In this document: positions 25,813-33,373 of the stretch, one piece after another
Layout: the number at the start of each line of letters is the position of its first letter
Position numbering within the stretch: position 1 is the stretch's first letter
Source: Gp6-AA40 sp035711805
GTDB lineage: Bacteria; Acidobacteriota; Vicinamibacteria; Vicinamibacterales; UBA2999
Direction of reading: 5' to 3'
Length of the DNA: 64,000 bases
Assembly: GCA_035711805.1 (NCBI GenBank)
Contig: DASTBV010000088.1
Coordinates: 1 to 64,000 of the forward strand
Made by a program: the position numbers and the translations under genes
The notes under the pieces: model-generated
Database searches by the model: none
Told to the model about the DNA's origin: nothing
Seen by the model: only the letters and a program-made list of their open reading frames with translations

Positions 25813-26957
25813 GTACAGTGGCGAAACGCGACTATTACGAGGTCCTCGGGATCTCGCGCACGGCGAGCGACGGCGAAATCAAGAGCGCCTACCGCAAGCT
25901 GGCGCTCAAATACCATCCCGATCGCAATCCGGGCGACCACGCCGCCGAGGAGAAGTTCAAGGAATCGGCCGAGGCGTATTCCGTCCTCGCGGATCCGGAC
26001 AAGCGTCACCTCTACGATCGCTACGGCCACGCCGGCCTCGGCGGGGCCGCCACCGGCGGGTTCGACCCGAGCGTGTTCACCGGCTTCGAGGACATCCTCG
26101 GCGGGCTCGGCGACATCTTCGGCTTCGGCGACGTCTTTGGCGGGGGCCGCCGGCGCGGCGGCGTGCAGCGGGGGGCGGACCTCCGCTACGACCTCGAGAT
26201 CTCGTTCGACGAAGCGGCGAAAGGTGCCGAGACGTCGATTCAGGTTCCGCGTCAGGAGGCCTGCGACACCTGCTCGGGCAGCGGTGCCGCCGCCGGCTCC
26301 AAGCCAACCACGTGTCCGCAGTGTCACGGCCGCGGCCAGCTGCGCTACCAGCAGGGGTTCTTCACGGTGGCACGCACCTGCGGCCAGTGCCGCGGAACGG
26401 GCAGCGTGATCGCCAAGCCGTGCGCCACGTGCAAAGGCGCCGGACGCGTGCAGAAGGAGCGCAAGCTGACCGTTCGCGTGCCGGCGGGCATCGCGACCGG
26501 CCAGCGCCTCCGCCTGACCGGCGAGGGTGAGGCGGGCGGGCCGGGCGGGCCGCCGGGCGATCTCTACGTCGTGATCCACGTTCAGGATCACCCGTTCTTT
26601 CACCGCGACGGCAACGACCTGTACGTCGAGGTTCCGCTCAACTTCTCGACGGTTGCGCTGGGCGGCGAGATCACAATTCCGACGCTCGAAGGCGATGAGC
26701 CGTTCAAGGTGCCCGACGGCACCGAAAGCGGGCAGGCGTTCCGCCTGCGCGGGCGCGGTATGCCCGACGTCACCGGCCGCGGCCGCGGCGACCTGTTCGT
26801 GACGATGAAGGTCACCACGCCCAAGAAGCTCACCAGGGAACAGAAGAAGCTCCTCGAGCAGCTCGCCAGCTCGCTCCCGAAAGAGAAGTTCGAGCCGACG
26901 CCGGTCAGCCAGGAAGACAAGGGGCTGTTCGGTCGCGTCAAAGACATTTTCGGGTAG
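25809..26957 (+). CDS. dnaJ: Chaperone protein DnaJ (type A)
   Basis: 382 residues from a GTG. The J domain has H36-P-D38 (KYHPDRNPGDH). A Gly/Phe-rich region follows (FEDILGGLGDIFGFGDVFGG), then four zinc-finger repeats: CDTCSGSG, CPQCHGRG, CGQCRGTG and CATCKGAG. The C-terminal substrate-binding domains are complete (VRVPAGIATGQRLRLTGEGE). DnaJ delivers clients to DnaK and stimulates its ATPase. It is translationally coupled to grpE and followed 2 bp later by prmA. Confidence 0.97.
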   Translation: MSTVAKRDYYEVLGISRTASDGEIKSAYRKLALKYHPDRNPGDHAAEEKFKESAEAYSVLADPDKRHLYDRYGHAGLGGAATGGFDPSVFTGFEDILGGLGDIFGFGDVFGGGRRRGGVQRGADLRYDLEISFDEAAKGAETSIQVPRQEACDTCSGSGAAAGSKPTTCPQCHGRGQLRYQQGFFTVARTCGQCRGTGSVIAKPCATCKGAGRVQKERKLTVRVPAGIATGQRLRLTGEGEAGGPGGPPGDLYVVIHVQDHPFFHRDGNDLYVEVPLNFSTVALGGEITIPTLEGDEPFKVPDGTESGQAFRLRGRGMPDVTGRGRGDLFVTMKVTTPKKLTREQKKLLEQLASSLPKEKFEPTPVSQEDKGLFGRVKDIFG

Positions 26958-26959
26958 CC

Positions 26960-27763
26960 GTGCCTCGGACCTGGCCCGCCGTTGTGGTGTCCGGCCTTAC
27001 CGAGGCTGAGGACGCGGAGCTGATTCACGCCACGGTGGCCGGCCACAACGTAGCCGCCATCGACGAACCGTCCGACGATCAATGGCGCATCTTCTTCAGC
27101 GGCACGGCTGACCGCGACGCCGCGCTCGCGGCCCTTCGCGGCCGGTTTCCCGCCCTGCGCCTCGATCCCCTCGACGTGGCCGACGAGAACTGGGCGGCGC
27201 GGTCGCAGGAGAGCCTGCGCGCCGTGCAGGTCGGACGGGTCATCGTGGCGCCGCCGTGGGACGCGCCGATCACCATCGTGATCCGGCCGTCGATGGGATT
27301 CGGCACCGGCCACCATGCGACGACGCGTCTGTGTCTCGCCGCGCTGCAGCGAATCAGCCTCGACCGCGCCACGGTACTTGACGTCGGCACCGGGTCCGCG
27401 GTGCTGGCGATTGCCGCCAGCCGTCTCGGCGCCGAAGACGTCACGGGCATAGACGACGACCAGGACGCGATCCAGTCGGCGTGGGACAATCTGTCGCTGA
27501 ATCCATCGGCCCAGGTGACGCTGATCGTCGGCGACCTGCGCTCGACGGAACTGGTCCCGGCCGACGTCATCCTGGCGAACCTGACCGGCGGCCTGCTGAT
27601 TCAGTCGGCCGAGCGGCTGCGTAAGCTGGCGAATGCCAACGGCCGTCTGATCCTCAGCGGCTTCACGGTGGACGAGGAGCGCGACGTCCTCGCGGCGTTC
27701 GGCGCGTTCTCAGTGGAACACCGCGGCGAGGAAGAAGGATGGATATGTCTGACGCTCACCTGA
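26960..27763 (+). CDS. prmA: Ribosomal protein L11 methyltransferase
   Basis: 267 residues from a GTG at 26960. The hallmark MGFGTGHHATTRLCL is present, followed by the SAM-binding motif VLDVGTGSAVLAIAA and the NPPY-equivalent VILANLTGGLL. PrmA trimethylates lysines and the N-terminus of ribosomal protein L11. The N-terminal substrate-recognition domain is short and diverged. Placement right after dnaJ is common in several phyla. Its 3' end overlaps the next gene by 19 bp. Confidence 0.92.
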   Translation: MPRTWPAVVVSGLTEAEDAELIHATVAGHNVAAIDEPSDDQWRIFFSGTADRDAALAALRGRFPALRLDPLDVADENWAARSQESLRAVQVGRVIVAPPWDAPITIVIRPSMGFGTGHHATTRLCLAALQRISLDRATVLDVGTGSAVLAIAASRLGAEDVTGIDDDQDAIQSAWDNLSLNPSAQVTLIVGDLRSTELVPADVILANLTGGLLIQSAERLRKLANANGRLILSGFTVDEERDVLAAFGAFSVEHRGEEEGWICLTLT

Positions 27764-29157
27764 CCAAGTCAAAAGGCAAAAGGCAAAAGGCAAAAGTAAA
27801 GGCAAGAGTAAAGGCAAAGGAGGCCCTCCTGTTGACTCTTTTGACTTTTGCCTTTTGCCTTTTGACTTTCAGCCTCCAGGCGGAGCGGTTCGGCTATCCG
27901 CCCGGGGAATTCACGGCCCGGCGCGAGCGTCTCATCACGGCGCTTCGAGCGCAAGCGCCCGAGCGCGGCACCGTGATCCTCTTCGGCGCGAGCACGGCCA
28001 CGCCCGGCGTGCGGTTCCGGCAGGACCACGATTTCTACTATCTGACCGGCAGCGAGGCGCTCAACGCGGTGCTCGTCATGGACGTGCCGAGCGGCGACGC
28101 GCACATCTTCATGCCGAAGCTCTCGGCAACGCAGGTGCAGTTCAACGGCGGCAACTGGCTCGATGAGAGCGACGCCGCGAAGAAATACGGGTTCGCATCG
28201 GTCCAGCCGGTGTCTGGCCTGCTGGAGTTTCTGGCGAAGCGTCGCGCCGAGGCGCCGAGCGGCACGATGTGGGTGCGTCTGTCGGATCGCGACGAGATCG
28301 ACCAGAGCCGCGGGGAGGTCCGGACCGGGATCGCGCGGCGGCGGGCCAATCCGTTCGCGCAGTTCCCGACCGAAGACGGCGCCCGCGCCGCGGCCCTGCG
28401 CGCCGAGTTCACGTCCGCCGACTTCCGCGACGTCACGCCGCACCTCGATCGGCTGCGGCTGATCAAGTCCGCCCGCGAGATCGAGATCCTGCGCTACAAC
28501 GGCCGCATCAGCGCCGAGGCAATGGTGCGCGCGATCAGGGCGGCGGCGCCCGGCAAGTTCGAGTACGAGCTCGAAGCCGAAGCCACCGGGTGGCTGATCA
28601 AACACGGCCTCCAGGCCGCCGCCTACCCGGCCATCGTCGGCTCCGGACCGATGGGCAACCAGTGGCATTACCAGGACAACGGCCGCCAGATGAAAGCCGG
28701 CGAGCTGATCGTCATGGACTACGCCGGGTCGCTGGACTACCTGACGGTGGACATCACGCGAACGTGGCCGGTATCCGGCCGGTTCACGGATCAACAGCGC
28801 CGGGCCTACGACGCCGTGCTGGCGACGCAGAAAGCGATCATCGCCGCCATCAAGCCAGGCGCCGCCCGCATCGTCGTCCGGCGGATAGCCGAGGACACGA
28901 TGCGCCAGCAGGGCTTCGACCCGCGGTATGCGAACTCAGGGCATTACGTCGGGTTGTCCGTGCACGACGTGGGCGACTCGAACCTGCCGTTTGCCGAGGG
29001 GATGGTGCTGGCCATCGAGCCAATCATCGATCTCCCCGATCAGCAGCTGCACGTGCGGATCGAGGATACGGTGCTGGTGACCGCCACGGGCGCGGAGGTG
29101 CTCAGCACCGCAGTACCGAAGGAAGTCAATGATCTGCTGGCGCTGCTGAAGCGCTAG
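27745..29157 (+). CDS. Secreted M24B metallopeptidase (Xaa-Pro aminopeptidase type)
   Basis: 470 residues from the ATG at 27745, six bases after GAAGAAGG; an ATG at 27739 is too close to that ribosome site. Residues ~15-125 form the aminopeptidase-P N-terminal domain (VRFRQDHDFYYLTGSEALNA). The catalytic pita-bread domain has the metal ligands: two Asp in VMDYAGSLDYLTVDITRTW, His in GHYVGLSVHDVGD, Glu in AIEPI and Glu in RIEDTVLVT. It removes N-terminal residues before proline, presumably in the periplasm. The N-terminal ~45 residues (Lys-rich, then ALLLTLLTFAFCLLTFSLQA) read as a signal peptide and are almost wholly encoded by a palindromic repeat. Confidence 0.9.
   Translation: MSDAHLTKSKGKRQKAKVKARVKAKEALLLTLLTFAFCLLTFSLQAERFGYPPGEFTARRERLITALRAQAPERGTVILFGASTATPGVRFRQDHDFYYLTGSEALNAVLVMDVPSGDAHIFMPKLSATQVQFNGGNWLDESDAAKKYGFASVQPVSGLLEFLAKRRAEAPSGTMWVRLSDRDEIDQSRGEVRTGIARRRANPFAQFPTEDGARAAALRAEFTSADFRDVTPHLDRLRLIKSAREIEILRYNGRISAEAMVRAIRAAAPGKFEYELEAEATGWLIKHGLQAAAYPAIVGSGPMGNQWHYQDNGRQMKAGELIVMDYAGSLDYLTVDITRTWPVSGRFTDQQRRAYDAVLATQKAIIAAIKPGAARIVVRRIAEDTMRQQGFDPRYANSGHYVGLSVHDVGDSNLPFAEGMVLAIEPIIDLPDQQLHVRIEDTVLVTATGAEVLSTAVPKEVNDLLALLKR
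27766..27868. repeat. Palindromic AAAAGGCAAAAGGC repeat inside the 5' end of the M24 peptidase gene
   Basis: The left arm (AAGTCAAAAGGCAAAAGGCA, 27766 onward) and the right arm (GACTTTTGCCTTTTGCCTTT, 27843-27868) are near-perfect complements over about 25 bp around a central degenerate section. The purine-rich left arm is read as a Lys/Arg run and the pyrimidine-rich right arm as Leu/Phe/Ala/Cys. It has the look of an intergenic repeat but lies in the open frame. Confidence 0.85.
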
Positions 29158-29212
29158 CGCGTCTCGATGGTCGTACCCCGGGGGTGTCGCCTTCTTTCGA
29201 GGAGCGGACGCG

Positions 29213-29287
29213 ATGCGGACACAACGCCTGTTCAGTGCTGTCCTGATCATTGCGTCAGTCGTGGCAAGTCGTGGAACGCTGGCCTAG
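29213..29287 (+). pseudogene. Signal-peptide-only micro-ORF, probable gene remnant
   Basis: A 24-codon frame preceded by GAGGAG reads MRTQRLFSAVLIIASVVASR then GTLA and a TAG stop: a complete export signal ending just where cleavage would occur. In-frame after the stop comes APRFTPPGEF, loosely like the AERFGYPPGEF just after the signal of the preceding M24 peptidase. The downstream DNA to 29451 has no intact frame. It is either a decayed secreted-protein gene or a very small exported peptide; I favour decay. The rest of the 294-bp gap (29158-29451) shows nothing else. Confidence 0.4.
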
Positions 29288-29451
29288 GCGCCCCGGTTCA
29301 CGCCGCCGGGTGAATTCCGTCCGCGATCGACGTCGTCCTGCGGTCCGTTGAGGGCGGCGAGACCGGCGCTGCGTGACTGGCGGCGCAGGAGTTCACCACC
29401 TCGCCACGGCCGCTGATCACCGCTCGACAGAGATATGCTGGGGCATCTCCC

Positions 29452-30690
29452 ATGGACGACGCGAATGTTGCGCTCGTGTTGAGCGGCGGCGGCGCTCGTG
29501 CCGCCTATCAGGTCGGCCTGCTGCGATATATCGCGTCACGCTACCCGAACTTCGCGCCCGGCATCCTGACCGGCGTGTCGGCCGGGGGCATCATCGCGAC
29601 GGGTCTGGCGTCGCGCGAGGGCAGCTTTGGCGACGCGGTGTCCCGGCTTCACGAGTCATGGCGGGCTCTGCGAATCGAGGACGTGTTTCGGGTCGATCCG
29701 GGCGATCTCGCGTCGCGCGTCACGCGGTGGGGGTTTCGCCTCGTGTCAGCCGGTGCACCAGGGACTCCGCGGACGCGGAGCCTGCTGGATACGGCGCCGC
29801 TGCGCGAGCTGTTGACTCGCACGCTGGCACCCGCGCCCGATGGCACGCTTCCCCTCATCGCCCGCAACCTCGACGCTGGTACGCTCCGCGCCATCGCATT
29901 GACCGCCTCGAGCTATACGACCGGTCAGTCGGTCACCTGGGTGCAGAGTGCCGAAGGCTGCAGAGTCATGACCTGGGAGCGTCCGCAGCACCGAAGCCTG
30001 GACGGGAGCCTGCGCGTGGACCACGTGATGGCGTCGGCGGCGCTGCCGTTCTTCTTCCCGGCCGTGGAGGTCGATGGCGCCTGGTACGGCGACGGCGGCA
30101 TCAGGCTCACCGCACCGCTGTCGCCCGCGCTACACCTGGGCGCGCGGAAGATCCTCGCGGTGTCGACGCGATATCCACGCGGGCGCGACGAGACCGCTCC
30201 ACCCGCCATCGGCGGCTATCCACCGCCCGCCCAGGTCGCGGGCGTGCTGCTCAACGCCATCTTTCTCGACCTCCTCGACGCCGACGCGTTGCGCCTCGAA
30301 CAGCTCAACGCGCTGATCGATCGACTGCCGCGCGGCGCGCGCGACGGCCTTCGGCCCGTCGAGCTGCTCGTCCTACGGCCGTCAATCGATCTCGGCCGGC
30401 TCGCGAACGAGTTCGAGGCGGACCTTCCACGCACCTTCCGGTTCCTCGTCCGCGGCCTCGGCAGCCGCGAGACGCGATCGAACGACATGCTCAGCCTGTT
30501 GATGTTCCAGCCCGACTACATCGCGCGGGCCATCGACCTCGGCGAAAGCGACGCGCGGGCGCACAGCGGGGACATCGACGCGTTTCTCAGGAAGGAGGTC
30601 GAATCGCGCGAGGCGATTCGAGACAAGCTCGTGCGTTATCTCGGCGTGTTCCGGAACAGGCGACGAATGCGCTTCCGGCAACAGGCGTAA
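29452..30690 (+). CDS. Patatin-like phospholipase
   Basis: 412 residues. It has the oxyanion-hole GGGAR (LVLSGGGARAAYQVGLLRYI), the nucleophile S43 in GVSAG, and D214 in GDGGI, forming the Ser-Asp dyad of patatins. A C-terminal extension (~residues 300-412) is helical and basic at the end (RNRRRMRFRQQA). These enzymes hydrolyse acyl esters of lipids. No signal peptide is seen, so it is probably cytoplasmic or membrane-associated. It is convergent with the aminotransferase gene; the 66-bp gap holds only weak inverted complementarity. Confidence 0.88.
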   Translation: MDDANVALVLSGGGARAAYQVGLLRYIASRYPNFAPGILTGVSAGGIIATGLASREGSFGDAVSRLHESWRALRIEDVFRVDPGDLASRVTRWGFRLVSAGAPGTPRTRSLLDTAPLRELLTRTLAPAPDGTLPLIARNLDAGTLRAIALTASSYTTGQSVTWVQSAEGCRVMTWERPQHRSLDGSLRVDHVMASAALPFFFPAVEVDGAWYGDGGIRLTAPLSPALHLGARKILAVSTRYPRGRDETAPPAIGGYPPPAQVAGVLLNAIFLDLLDADALRLEQLNALIDRLPRGARDGLRPVELLVLRPSIDLGRLANEFEADLPRTFRFLVRGLGSRETRSNDMLSLLMFQPDYIARAIDLGESDARAHSGDIDAFLRKEVESREAIRDKLVRYLGVFRNRRRMRFRQQA

Positions 30691-30756
30691 GCTCACGGTA
30701 TGCGTCTTCTGCTCGCTGTCTGATCCTGAACGGATGCGGGTCAGGCCGGCCTGTCG

Positions 30757-31935
30757 TTATGTCCGCACGGCAGCCCACCGCTCCGACACCTTCCGGATCC
30801 GGTCGAGCGCGTCCTGGATGTTCTCCAGCGACGCCGCGTAGCTGAATCGCAGGTAGCCGTCGCCGTAGCTGCCGAACGCCGTGCCGCTCAGGCAGGCGAC
30901 GCCGGCGTCGTTGAGCAGCATGTCCGCCAGTTCCTTGCTCGACAGGCCCGTCCCGCTGACGTTCGGGAAGACATAGAACGCGCCATCCGGCACCACGCAC
31001 CGGAATCCGGGAATCTCGTTCAGGCCCTTCACGATCACGTCGCGGCGCCGCCGGAACTCGGCGACCATGCGATCGACGTCGTCCTGGGGCCCCGTCAGCG
31101 CCGCCAGGCCGGCGCGCTGCGTGAAGCTCGCCGTGCACGAGTTCGAGTTGACCATCAGCTTGTCGACCGCATCGGCCAGCCACAGCGGCATCACGCCGTA
31201 GCCGAGCCGCCAGCCGGTCATCGAATAGGTCTTCGAGAACCCGTCGAGGATGACCGTCTTCTCGAGCATGCCCGGGAACTGGGTGATGGACGAAGGCTCG
31301 ACGCCGTAGCAGATGCGCGAATAGATCTCGTCGCTGAGCACGAGCACGTCGCGCTCGCGAAGCATCTCGGCCATCTTCGCCAGGTCGTCGCGCGGAATCA
31401 TGCCGCCGGTGGGATTGGCCGGCGAATTGAGGACGACCATCTTCGTCTTCGGCGACAGCTTCTGCCGGAACGTGTCGAGGTCGAACGAGAAGCCGCGGCT
31501 CTCGACGAGCGGGATCGGCACCGGCGTCGCGCCGAGGAAGTTGATCATCGACTCGTAGATCGGGAACGACGGGTTCGGATAGATGACTTCATCGCCCGGC
31601 TCGAGCACCGCCATCATCGTGAAGAACATGATCGGCTTGCCGCCGGGCACAACCATCACGTTCCTGCCGGTGACGCTGATGCCGCGGCTGCGCGAGATGT
31701 ATTCGGCGATGGCGTCGCGGAAATCCGGGAACCCGGGGGTCGGTCCGTATCCGGTCCAGCCCTCGTCGAGCGCCTTCTGCCCTGCCTCGATGACGTGGCG
31801 CGGCGTCGGAAAATCCGGTTGGCCGATTTCGAGATGAACGATCTTCTTTCCTTGTGCCTCCAGCGCGCGGGCGCGCTGCAGCACCTCGAACGCGGACTCG
31901 ATTCCGATCCGCGTCATCCGTTCAGCGATTCTCAT
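30757..31935 (-). CDS. Class I/II pyridoxal-phosphate aminotransferase
   Basis: 392 residues, a complete fold-type I aminotransferase. PLP-site residues: N174 in SPANPTGG, D202 in LSDEIYS, and lysine K235 in DGFSKTYSMTGWRLGY, with arginine in YLRFSYAAS. The family includes aspartate and alanine aminotransferases; the donor and acceptor cannot be fixed from sequence. There is no signal peptide, so it is cytoplasmic. Upstream lies a double-hairpin repeat, then the sugar dehydrogenase gene in the same direction. Confidence 0.9.
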   Translation of the reverse strand: MRIAERMTRIGIESAFEVLQRARALEAQGKKIVHLEIGQPDFPTPRHVIEAGQKALDEGWTGYGPTPGFPDFRDAIAEYISRSRGISVTGRNVMVVPGGKPIMFFTMMAVLEPGDEVIYPNPSFPIYESMINFLGATPVPIPLVESRGFSFDLDTFRQKLSPKTKMVVLNSPANPTGGMIPRDDLAKMAEMLRERDVLVLSDEIYSRICYGVEPSSITQFPGMLEKTVILDGFSKTYSMTGWRLGYGVMPLWLADAVDKLMVNSNSCTASFTQRAGLAALTGPQDDVDRMVAEFRRRRDVIVKGLNEIPGFRCVVPDGAFYVFPNVSGTGLSSKELADMLLNDAGVACLSGTAFGSYGDGYLRFSYAASLENIQDALDRIRKVSERWAAVRT

Positions 31936-31955
31936 GGGGTCGATTCCTCAGTCCC

Positions 31956-32008
31956 GTGGGGCGCGCCTTGTCAGGCGCGCCCGGCGGACGTGACAACGTC
32001 CGCCCCAC
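31956..32008. repeat. Double-hairpin element bounded by GTGGGGCG and CGCCCCAC
   Basis: Two adjacent stem-loops (GGCGCGCCT-TGTC-AGGCGCGCC, then GGCGGACGT-GACA-ACGTCCGCC) lie between complementary outer ends. It is the most complete copy of a family also found at 2462-2541 (in frame), 9984-10007 and 17687-17710, between the sugar dehydrogenase stop and the aminotransferase start. Confidence 0.75.
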
Positions 32009-32020
32009 GATCGTATGCGA

Positions 32021-33361
32021 TTACTTCGCGGGTTCGATACGGAGAAGCGCGGCGTTGTCCTCTTCCGTCAGCACGTAGAGATATCCATCCGGCCCCTGCC
32101 GCACGTCGCGGATGCGCTGCTGCAGTTCGCGGAGCATCGGCTCACGCCTGATCTCTTCCCACTTCTCGTTGAATTCGATCCGCTGCATGTGTCCGGTGCG
32201 CGGCGACTCGCCCTGGCGCAGGCCGCCGACGAACACATTCCGCTTCCAGCCCGGGAACACGTCGCCGGTATAGAACGTCAGGCCGGAGACGGCGATTGAG
32301 GGAATCCAGATGACGACCGGCTCCTCCATCTCCGGCCGCGACGTCCCGAGACGCGGCCCCATGTAATTGCGGCCGTAACTGACGATCGGCCAGCCGTAAT
32401 TCCTCCCGGCCCTGATCACGTTGATCTCGTCGCCGCCGTTCGGCCCCTGCTCGCCGGCCCACAGCTCCCCTGTTTCGGGATTGAGGGCCATGCCCAGCTG
32501 CGTGCGGTGCCCCATCGAAAAGATTTCCGGCTTGTATCCGGCGCGCCCGACAAACGGGTTGTCCGGCGGGACGGTGCCGTCGTCGCGAAGCCGCAGCACC
32601 TTGCCGCGATAGTCGTTCGGATTCTGCGGCGGGCCGTCCGAGGTTTCGTCGGCGTTGCCGGACGACATGAAGATGGTGCCGTCCTTCGCGAAAACGATGC
32701 GCGAGGCCGACGCGTTGATATGCGTGTTGAAGATGTCACGAACATCAGTGAGCGCCTTGCCGTCGAACGTGCCGCGCCCGAGCACGAGTTCGAACGGCTG
32801 AGCGACGCCACGGCCGCCGCGTCCTGCCTGCGCGCCTGCGGCCGGCGGATTCGCCGCGGGCGCCGCGCCCGCCACCGCCACCGGCTTGTGGTACGTGAAG
32901 TAGACCCACCGGTTCTTGGCGAACTGCGGGTGCAGCGCGATGTCGAGCAAGCCGTTCAGGCCGCTGGCGGCAATCGCAGGGAGCCCTGAAATCGGGGCGG
33001 GATCAACGGCGCCGTTGCGGACGATGCGCAGCCGTCCTGCGCGCTCGGTGACCAGGATGCTGCCGTCGGGCAGAAACGCCATCGCCCACGGGTGGGACAA
33101 TCCCTTCATCACCGTGAGGCGCAGATCCCGGTGCGCGGGAACGGCGGACTGCACCATGATCGGGCCGTCAGGCAGCGGCGGCGCCGGCCAGTTGATCGCC
33201 GGCGGCGCAAAGGCAGCGGCGCCCCGTCCGCCCTGCCTGTCGCCCGCAGCCCCGCCCTGGGCCGCTTGCCCTTGTGCAGGCTGCTGTGCAACGAGGCCGC
33301 TTGTCGCGATCAGGGCGACGACGACGAGCGCCAGGATTGCCGCGAGAAGGCGATGGTTCAT
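32021..33361 (-). CDS. Secreted PQQ-dependent glucose/sorbosone-dehydrogenase-type protein
   Basis: 446 residues. A signal peptide (MNHRLLAAILALVVVALIAT) and a Gln/Gly/Ala-rich spacer precede a six-bladed propeller of the soluble glucose/aldose dehydrogenase family: LSHPWAMAFLPDGSILVTER, GLNGLLDIALHPQF, GHRTQLGMALNPETGELW, GEQGPNGGDEINVI and NYGWPIVSYGRNY. These enzymes oxidise aldose sugars with PQQ in the periplasm; PQQ synthesis genes are not in the window. An insert of ~35 residues rich in Ala/Gly (GAAPAANPPAAGAQAGRGGR) interrupts one blade. The ankyrin gene lies 12 bp upstream in the same direction. Confidence 0.9.
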   Translation of the reverse strand: MNHRLLAAILALVVVALIATSGLVAQQPAQGQAAQGGAAGDRQGGRGAAAFAPPAINWPAPPLPDGPIMVQSAVPAHRDLRLTVMKGLSHPWAMAFLPDGSILVTERAGRLRIVRNGAVDPAPISGLPAIAASGLNGLLDIALHPQFAKNRWVYFTYHKPVAVAGAAPAANPPAAGAQAGRGGRGVAQPFELVLGRGTFDGKALTDVRDIFNTHINASASRIVFAKDGTIFMSSGNADETSDGPPQNPNDYRGKVLRLRDDGTVPPDNPFVGRAGYKPEIFSMGHRTQLGMALNPETGELWAGEQGPNGGDEINVIRAGRNYGWPIVSYGRNYMGPRLGTSRPEMEEPVVIWIPSIAVSGLTFYTGDVFPGWKRNVFVGGLRQGESPRTGHMQRIEFNEKWEEIRREPMLRELQQRIRDVRQGPDGYLYVLTEEDNAALLRIEPAK

Positions 33362-33373
33362 GACGGTGCTCCC

